DNA from: Streptomyces sedi
Lineage (GTDB): Bacteria > Actinomycetota > Actinomycetes > Streptomycetales > Streptomycetaceae
NCBI RefSeq assembly: GCF_006335015.1
Contig: NZ_VDGT01000023.1
Span: forward strand, 1-64,000
Reading direction: 5' to 3'
Length of the DNA stretch: 64,000 bases
Made by a program: the position numbers and the translations under genes. The notes below the pieces were generated by a model. That model saw nothing but the letters and a program-made list of their open reading frames with translations. It did not search any database and was not told where the DNA came from. Position 1 is the first letter of the stretch, and each line of letters begins with the position of its first letter. Of the stretch, positions 59,142 through 64,000 are shown in pieces.

Positions 59142-59519
59142 ATGAACGGGATGACAGCGCGCATCGACCCCGAGTCCGCCGTGCCGCCCTACGAGCAGCT
59201 GTGCCGCCAGGTGGCCGAGCAGGCCAGGGGCGGCACGCTGCCCGTCGGCTACCGGCTGCCCACCGTGCGAGCCCTCGCCGCCGAGCTGGGCGTCGCGGTC
59301 AACACGGTCGCCAAGGCGTACCGCACCTTGGAGGCCGACGGCGTCGTGGAGACGCGGGGCCGCCAGGGCACGTTCGTCGCGCCCGCCGACTCGGCCGCCG
59401 CCCGGGAGGCGGCAGCCGCGGCCGAGACCTTCGCGCGCCGCGCGAAGCGGCTCGGCCTCGACGCGGACGAGGCCCTCGCGGCGGCCGTCGAGGCGGTCCG
59501 CGCCGCCTACGCCTCGTAG
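59142..59519 (+). CDS. GntR-family regulator, YtrA subfamily
   Basis: A 125-residue regulator with an N-terminal winged helix (PPYEQLCRQVAEQARGGTLP, then GYRLPTVRALAAELGVAVNT and VAKAYRTLEADGVVETRGRQ) and the short helical dimerisation tail of the YtrA type. YtrA regulators usually lie beside ABC transporter genes, but none is adjacent here. No ribosome binding site is seen, and CAGAAT lies 7 bases before the ATG. The position after desAB suggests neither a shared operon nor a clear target. Confidence 0.88.
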   Translation: MNGMTARIDPESAVPPYEQLCRQVAEQARGGTLPVGYRLPTVRALAAELGVAVNTVAKAYRTLEADGVVETRGRQGTFVAPADSAAAREAAAAAETFARRAKRLGLDADEALAAAVEAVRAAYAS

Positions 59520-59542
59520 CGCGCCGGGAGTCGCTCACTCAC

Positions 59543-59588
59543 CCGGCCGGTCGGCCCGCCGCCACGCGGCAGCGGGCCGACCCGCCGG
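59543..59588. terminator. bidirectional hairpin terminator
   Basis: GGTCGGCCCGC (59549-59559) pairs perfectly with GCGGGCCGACC (59572-59582), and outer bases extend the stem after one mismatch. It lies between the convergent GntR and GH13 genes. Confidence 0.8.
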
Positions 59589-59595
59589 GGCGACG

Positions 59596-61272
59596 TCACC
59601 CCCGGGCGGAGCCACCGCCCCAGAGCCAGACCGTCGTGTCGGGGGGCAGCTGGCCGTTGACCAGTCGTTCACTGGTCAGCAGCACACCCCAGTTCCTCGG
59701 CAACGGGTACGGCTCGTCGGAGAAGTTGACCGCGCACCGCAGCACCGGGGAGCGCTCGAAGGCGAGCACCCCCTCCGGGGTCGCCAGCCAGCGCAGCGTC
59801 CCGCTGTCGAAGCCCGGCTGCTCCCGCCGCAGCCGCAGCGCCGAGCGGTATAGCTCCAGCATCGACCAGGGGATGCCCGACTGCGCCTGCGCCGTCAGGC
59901 TCTTCCACTCCGCCGGCTGCGGCAGCCACGGCTCCGTGCCCTTCGGGCCGAAGCCGAACGGCCCGTCGAGCCCCGACCACGGCAGCGGCACCCGGCAGCC
60001 GTCGCGCCCGCGCACCGTGCGCCCGGAACGTTCCCACGTGGGGTCGGCCAGCACCTCTTCCGGCAGGTCCTCGACCTCCCACAGGCCCAACTCCTCGCCC
60101 TGGTACAGGTAGGCGCCGCCGGGCAGCGCCAGCGTCAGCAGCGCGGCGGCGCGCGCCCTGCGCGTTCCCAGCTCCAGGTCGACGCCGCCCCCGACGGTGT
60201 TGTGCTCGTGCGTCGTGGTGTCCTCGCGCCCGTAACGGGTGACGTGCCGGGGCACGTCGTGGTTGGAGAGCACCCAGGTCGGCGGCGCGCCGACCGTCGC
60301 CAGCGTGGTCACGCTGCGGTCGATCACCTCCCGCATCGCCTTCGGGTCCCAGGAGGACTTCAGATAGGGGAAGTTGAACGCCGTGTGCAGTTCGTCCTGG
60401 CGCAGATAGCCCGCCAGCCGCTCGTCCCGCACGTGCGCCTCGGCCACGAAGACCCGGTCGCCCGCGTAGGAGTCGGCGATCTTGCGCCACGCCTGGTAGA
60501 TCTCGTGGACGCCGTCCTGGTCCCAGTGCGGGTGGCTCTCCCGGTGCCGCTCGTGCTCGAAGACGGCGTCCTCGGGGATGCCCAGGTCGGGCAGGTCCGG
60601 GTCCTTCACCAGCCCGTGCGCCACGTCGATCCGGAAGCCGTCCACCCCCCGGTCGAACCAGAAGCGCAGGATCGACTCGAACTCGTCCCGCACCTCCCGG
60701 TTGCCCCAGTGCAGGTCCGGCTGGAGTGAGTCGAACAGGTGCAGGTACCACTGGCCCGGCGTGCCGTCGGGCTCGGTGACGCGCGTCCACGCGGGTCCGC
60801 CGAACCGGCTGCGCCAGTCGTTGGGCGGACGGGCGCCGTCCTCACCCAGGCCGTCCCTGAAGACGTAGCGCTCCCGCTCGGGCGAGCCCGGTGCGGCGGC
60901 CAACGCCTCCTGGAACCAGACGTGTTGCTCGGAGGTGTGGTTGGGGACGATGTCCAGCACGACGCGCATCCCGAAGGTGTGCGCCTCGGCGATCATCTCC
61001 TCGGCCTCGGCGAGGGTGCCGAAGGCGGGGTCGATGTTCCGGTAGTCGGCGACGTCGTAGCCGCCGTCGGCCATCGGGGACGGATACCAGGGGTTGATCC
61101 ACAGCGCGTCCACCCCCAGTTCCTGAAGGTAGGGCAGACGGGCACGCAGACCGGCGAGGTCGCCGATCCCGTCGCCGTTCCCGTCGGCGAAGCTTCTGAT
61201 GTAGACCTGGTAGATGACGGCGTCTCGCCACCAGGGCGCGGCCGACTTCTGGTCAATGCGGGTGCGGGGCAC
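59596..61272 (-). CDS. GH13 alpha-glucosidase (oligo-1,6-/maltodextrin glucosidase)
   Basis: A 558-residue cytoplasmic alpha-glucosidase. WWRDAVIYQVYIRSFADGNG is the usual start. The four conserved regions are VVLDIVPNHTS, GFRIDVAHG (nucleophile Asp), FVAEAHV (acid/base Glu) and VLSNHDV. It likely releases glucose from imported maltose or isomaltose-type sugars; the region II and V residues do not decide linkage preference. GTG 61272 is the first start, with a GGAAG-like site upstream. It lies 55 bases downstream of the LacI gene on the same strand, recalling Streptomyces aglA/malR, but no malEFG importer genes are present. Confidence 0.92.
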   Translation of the reverse strand: MPRTRIDQKSAAPWWRDAVIYQVYIRSFADGNGDGIGDLAGLRARLPYLQELGVDALWINPWYPSPMADGGYDVADYRNIDPAFGTLAEAEEMIAEAHTFGMRVVLDIVPNHTSEQHVWFQEALAAAPGSPERERYVFRDGLGEDGARPPNDWRSRFGGPAWTRVTEPDGTPGQWYLHLFDSLQPDLHWGNREVRDEFESILRFWFDRGVDGFRIDVAHGLVKDPDLPDLGIPEDAVFEHERHRESHPHWDQDGVHEIYQAWRKIADSYAGDRVFVAEAHVRDERLAGYLRQDELHTAFNFPYLKSSWDPKAMREVIDRSVTTLATVGAPPTWVLSNHDVPRHVTRYGREDTTTHEHNTVGGGVDLELGTRRARAAALLTLALPGGAYLYQGEELGLWEVEDLPEEVLADPTWERSGRTVRGRDGCRVPLPWSGLDGPFGFGPKGTEPWLPQPAEWKSLTAQAQSGIPWSMLELYRSALRLRREQPGFDSGTLRWLATPEGVLAFERSPVLRCAVNFSDEPYPLPRNWGVLLTSERLVNGQLPPDTTVWLWGGGSARG

Positions 61273-61327
61273 GTATCTTCCATTCCTCTTGCGAGTTGAC
61301 CCTGGGAGATGCGCGGTCGGCGGCGGC

Positions 61328-62404
61328 TCACCGCGCGGTGGTGCTGTGCTGGTCCGGTTCAGGTCCCGGCCGAGGTGTGGAGTGATATCGGGGCGGATGT
61401 TCCCGCGCCGCGCCGGTGGTGCCCCGGACTACCAGCCGGGTCGGCACCACCACCTGGGTGGGCTCCTCGTCGCCCCCGGACAGCGCGTCCAGTATCTGGC
61501 GGGCGAGCAACTCTCCCTGGTGGGCTACGGGTTGCGCGATCGTGGTGAGATCGAGCAGCTCGGCCGTCTCGTGGTCGTCAAACCCGATGACCGAGACATC
61601 GTCGGGGGCGGATAGCCCCATGCGGCCCAACGTCCGCAGTGCGCCGAAGGCCATCTGGTCCGACTCGGCGAAGACCGCCGTCGGGGGTTCGGCGAGGCTC
61701 AGCAGCTGTGCCATCGCCGAGGCGCCCTCGTCGATACTGAGATGGCCAGGCACTTCCAGATCCGGGTCGTAGGCAATCCCGGCCTGCGCGAGCACCGTGC
61801 GGTAGGCGTGCTGGCGAACGATCGGGGTGGTGAACCCCCGAGGATCTCCGGGGGCGGCGGTGATCATACCGATGCGCCGGTGCCCCAGGTTGATCAGGTG
61901 GCGCACGGCGGTGCTCGCGCCCTCCTGGTTGTCGATCGAGACATGCCAGCAGCCCGGAATCGAGCCGCCGAGCACGGCGATCGGCACCTCCATCGAGACC
62001 AGCGCCTCGCTCTCCGCTGCGGACAGCGGGAGGTTGAGCACGATCAGGGCGTCCACCCTGCGGCGCAGCGGCATCCTGGTGAAGAACCGCTCGTGCACCC
62101 GCTCGTCACCGAGGTTGTAGAGCAGCAGATCGAGGTCGTGGGCGCGCAGCACCGAGTCGACGCCGGCCAGCACCTGGCTGTAGAACCAGCGGTTGACGAA
62201 AGGCACCACGACGCCGACGGTGCCCGTGCGGCCGGAGGCGAGCGAGGAGGCGTGCGGGGAGACCGAGTACGACAGCTCCTCGGCGGCGCGCAGCACGCGC
62301 TCCCTGGTCGCCGCCGACACGTTCGGCAGCCCGCGCAGGGCACGGGAGACGGTGGCGGTCGACACCTCGGCCCGCTTGGCGACATCGATGATGCTCGTGG
62401 CCAT
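61328..62404 (-). CDS. LacI-family regulator (MalR-like)
   Basis: A 358-residue repressor. The helix-turn-helix is IIDVAKRAEVSTATVSRALR with hinge SPHASSLASGRTGTVGVVVP. The effector domain has VDALIVLNLPLSAAESEALV, HRRIGMITAAPGDPRGFTTP and DDVSVIGFDDHETAELLDLT. It resembles MalR of the streptomycete maltose system. GGAGG lies 3 bases before ATG 62404. Its own promoter carries a LacI consensus operator, so it is probably autoregulated and controls the following alpha-glucosidase gene in the same transcript. Confidence 0.9.
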   Translation of the reverse strand: MATSIIDVAKRAEVSTATVSRALRGLPNVSAATRERVLRAAEELSYSVSPHASSLASGRTGTVGVVVPFVNRWFYSQVLAGVDSVLRAHDLDLLLYNLGDERVHERFFTRMPLRRRVDALIVLNLPLSAAESEALVSMEVPIAVLGGSIPGCWHVSIDNQEGASTAVRHLINLGHRRIGMITAAPGDPRGFTTPIVRQHAYRTVLAQAGIAYDPDLEVPGHLSIDEGASAMAQLLSLAEPPTAVFAESDQMAFGALRTLGRMGLSAPDDVSVIGFDDHETAELLDLTTIAQPVAHQGELLARQILDALSGGDEEPTQVVVPTRLVVRGTTGAAREHPPRYHSTPRPGPEPDQHSTTAR

Positions 62405-62431
62405 AACCCTCCGATCAACGGCGGTACGCCG

Positions 62432-62470
62432 AACGTACTGCCGACACCGGAGGTGGTGCAATCGCTTACA
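62432..62470 (-). promoter_or_regulatory. promoter with LacI-family operator upstream of the malR-like gene
   Basis: TGCAATCGCTTACA (62457-62470) fits the LacI-family consensus TGNAANCGNTTNCA exactly. On the minus strand TTGCAC (62461-62456), an 18-base spacer and TACGTT (62437-62432) form the promoter, and its -35 lies inside the operator. Confidence 0.8.
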
Positions 62471-62628
62471 TGAAAAAATCTTGTGCTTTCAGCCAACTCA
62501 GGGCGCGAAACGGGCGATTGACGTCCGTGTCGACCCGTCAGCCCTGTCGCGGCGCGTTGTAAACGTGTGCATGAGAACAGTTCCCGTGAAACGTTCCCCG
62601 GAAGGCATACCCACTCGGCGCGCCCGGA

Positions 62629-62683
62629 ACGGCCGGACCCGGCCGGCCGACGCGTGGGCGTCGAGCCGACCGGGCCCGGCCGT
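62629..62683 (-). terminator. hairpin terminator after the secreted-protein gene
   Basis: ACGGCCGGACCCGGCC (from 62629) can pair with GACCGGGCCCGGCCGT (ending 62683) at 14 of 16 positions. It lies just downstream of the stop of the leftward gene ending at 62699. Confidence 0.55.
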
Positions 62684-62698
62684 CGTGAACGGCGTGCG

Positions 62699-63349
62699 CT
62701 AGCCGTCGAGCCGGGCCCGCGCGGACTCGGCCGTGGCGAGGAACTCCTCCACCGGCGCCTGGTCCAGCGTGCCCATCTGGCCCCAACGCACCACCGTGAC
62801 CAGGCTTCCCTCGCGGACGACCGCGAAGAGGTTCACGTCCTGACCGGCCTGCTCCGGCGCGGTGTACACGCCGAACACCCGCCCGTAGTCCGCCTGTTCC
62901 AACTCGCCAAGCTCGTCCCAGGAGGCGGTGCCGCCCGGGTTCTGCCACAGCCAGTCGGAGGCGCAGTCCGTGCCGGCCTCGTGCAGCACCTCGACCAGCC
63001 CGGCGGCGTCCTCCTCGTTGCCGAGGTCCATCACCACCTGGGTGGCGTTGGTGTCCAGCTCGGTGCGGTGGTTGACATGGCCGGCGTTTTCATCCGGCAG
63101 CAGCGAACCGAAGCAGAACACCGGCACCTCAGGCAGCCCGTCGAACGGGCCGTCGCTGTACCAGCCGTCCGGGTGCGTCGGCAGCTCGTCGCCCGTGACG
63201 AACGTGTCCGCGTCCCTGGCCGTCGACTCCCCGGCGCTCTCCCCGGCCGTCGCGGAGCCCGCCAGCGCGGTCAGCGCCAGCGCCCCGGCCCCGAGCGCCG
63301 CCCCCGCGGCGACCGCCAGTCCGCGTGCCGACCCTCGTGTGTGTCGCAT
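62699..63349 (-). CDS. secreted protein of unknown function
   Basis: A 216-residue exported protein. The signal peptide is residues ~1-36 (RHTRGSARGLAVAAGAALGA then hydrophobic Ala/Leu, cleavage near ATA-GES). The mature part has an N-terminal PTHPDGWYSDGPFDGLPEVP, a Cys pair (FCFG and TDCASDW) likely forming a disulfide, TQVVMDLGNEEDAAGLVEVL and VNLFAVVREGSLVTVVRWGQ. The alternating beta/helix pattern resembles a PknH-like or SCP-like sensor domain, but I cannot assign a family. GAGGGGGAG precedes the ATG. It stands alone, divergent from the HTH gene. Confidence 0.8.
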   Translation of the reverse strand: MRHTRGSARGLAVAAGAALGAGALALTALAGSATAGESAGESTARDADTFVTGDELPTHPDGWYSDGPFDGLPEVPVFCFGSLLPDENAGHVNHRTELDTNATQVVMDLGNEEDAAGLVEVLHEAGTDCASDWLWQNPGGTASWDELGELEQADYGRVFGVYTAPEQAGQDVNLFAVVREGSLVTVVRWGQMGTLDQAPVEEFLATAESARARLDG

Positions 63350-63565
63350 GGGTCTCCCCCTCGTCTCGTCGGCCTCGTGGGCCGTCTCCCGGCGGCCCAC
63401 GGCCGCCCTGCCGAGCAGCCTGGGACGCCCCGCGACCCGGCGGCAACCCGGGCGGGAACATCTGGGAAGGTGGAACGGCCGAAGCCCCTCTGACGTCGAA
63501 GAACGTGAGCCCCTGGAACGCGGAACGGGACGCGGGAACGGGCGGACGGCGGGGGAGAGAGGCAC

Positions 63566-64000
63566 ATGGGGAACGGGCCGGCCGGCGAGTTGGCGGCCAG
63601 ACTGCGGGCGCTGAAGGAGCGCTCGGGGCTCAGCTACGGCGCGTTGGCGCGGCGACTGCACACCAGCACCTCCACCCTGCACCGCTACTGCTCGGGCGCG
63701 GTGGTGCCCGCCGACTACCCGGCGGTCGAACGCCTGGCGGCGGCGTGTGGCGCGCGCCCCGACGAGCTGTTGGAGCTGCACCGGCTCTGGCTCGCGGCCG
63801 ACGGCGCGCGGGGCCGCGCGGCGCCGGCGCCGTCCGCCGAGCCGCGGTCGGCCGCCGCGCCCGCGGCGGAGGAGCCCGTTCCGGCTCCGGAACCCGCCGC
63901 CGACCCCGGCCCCGTTGCCGTTCCGGCCCTCGTGTCCGCCCCCGTCCCGACCCCTGTTCCGGCCCCCGGGCGCGGGCGCCGGCCGTGGGCGGTGCTGGTG
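63566..64000 (+). CDS. XRE-type helix-turn-helix protein (partial, runs off the window)
   Basis: The first 145 codons are visible and the frame is still open at the window end. Residues ~8-65 form an XRE helix-turn-helix (ELAARLRALKERSGLSYGAL, RRLHTSTSTLHRYCSGAVVP). Then comes ADYPAVERLAAACGARPDEL and a Pro/Ala-rich linker from residue ~85. The last codons (RRPWAVLV) look like the start of a transmembrane helix. Streptomyces has many such membrane-tethered HTH proteins with extracellular C-terminal domains. GGGGGAGAGAGG lies a few bases before the ATG. Confidence 0.8.
   Translation, partial: MGNGPAGELAARLRALKERSGLSYGALARRLHTSTSTLHRYCSGAVVPADYPAVERLAAACGARPDELLELHRLWLAADGARGRAAPAPSAEPRSAAAPAAEEPVPAPEPAADPGPVAVPALVSAPVPTPVPAPGRGRRPWAVLV

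Overview
The window is chromosomal DNA from a streptomycete (Streptomyces or a close relative). The evidence is the very high G+C content, frequent GTG starts, ATGA/GTGA gene overlaps, a chaplin, a SepF-like protein of the SflA type, streptogrisin-type secreted proteases, and a gene order that (from memory) matches the S. coelicolor SCO1735-SCO1783 core region. No transposase, integrase, CRISPR array or tRNA gene was seen.

Left edge (1-4.7 kb): the 3' end of a 23S rRNA gene, a 5S rRNA gene and a strong intrinsic terminator. A TPR protein with a long Arg/Asp/Gly-repeat tail follows, then a leftward pair encoding an N-hydroxycadaverine acyltransferase (DesC-like) and an NIS siderophore synthetase (DesD-like) behind an iron box. 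The core block (4.7-32.6 kb) runs: DUF1015 protein, HAD-IIA phosphatase, TlyA, NAD kinase, RecN, a glycosyltransferase, a LacI regulator with a GH16 glucanase, a GH15 enzyme, PyrG, a NUDIX hydrolase, an ATPase/TPR protein, Ald, a ParA-like ATPase with a probable RHH partner, ScpA-ScpB-RluB, TyrA, Cmk, an acyltransferase and Der.

Middle (32.6-49.6 kb): small conserved proteins, an I78-type inhibitor, a PAP2 phosphatase, an MFS exporter, a glutaryl-CoA-dehydrogenase-like enzyme, the SepF-like protein, two secreted S1 proteases, a DUF5685 protein with an extreme Cys-rich tail, a chaplin with a charged linker, Asd, a divergent AraC/PhyH pair, a pentapeptide-repeat protein, a cold-shock protein and a HAD phosphatase. 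Right part (49.8-64 kb): an SOS-type dnaE2/imuB-like pair, a secreted lipase, a PPOX flavoprotein, an iron-boxed desA-desB pair, a YtrA-type GntR regulator, a GH13 alpha-glucosidase with its LacI regulator, a secreted protein of unknown function and the start of an HTH protein.

The main observation is that the four desferrioxamine genes, normally one desABCD operon, are present as two half-operons about 51.5 kb apart (promoter to promoter) at opposite ends of the core block. desAB reads right and desCD reads left, and each has its own promoter overlapped by an iron box. Together they would convert lysine to cadaverine, hydroxylate it, acylate it and cyclo-oligomerise it to desferrioxamine under iron control. 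Other regulatory logic readable in the DNA: a LexA-type box before dnaE2, LacI operators before both LacI-linked sugar loci, a set of apparently leaderless genes with a -10 hexamer 6-8 bases before the start codon, and three intergenic arrays of a shared GC-rich repeat.
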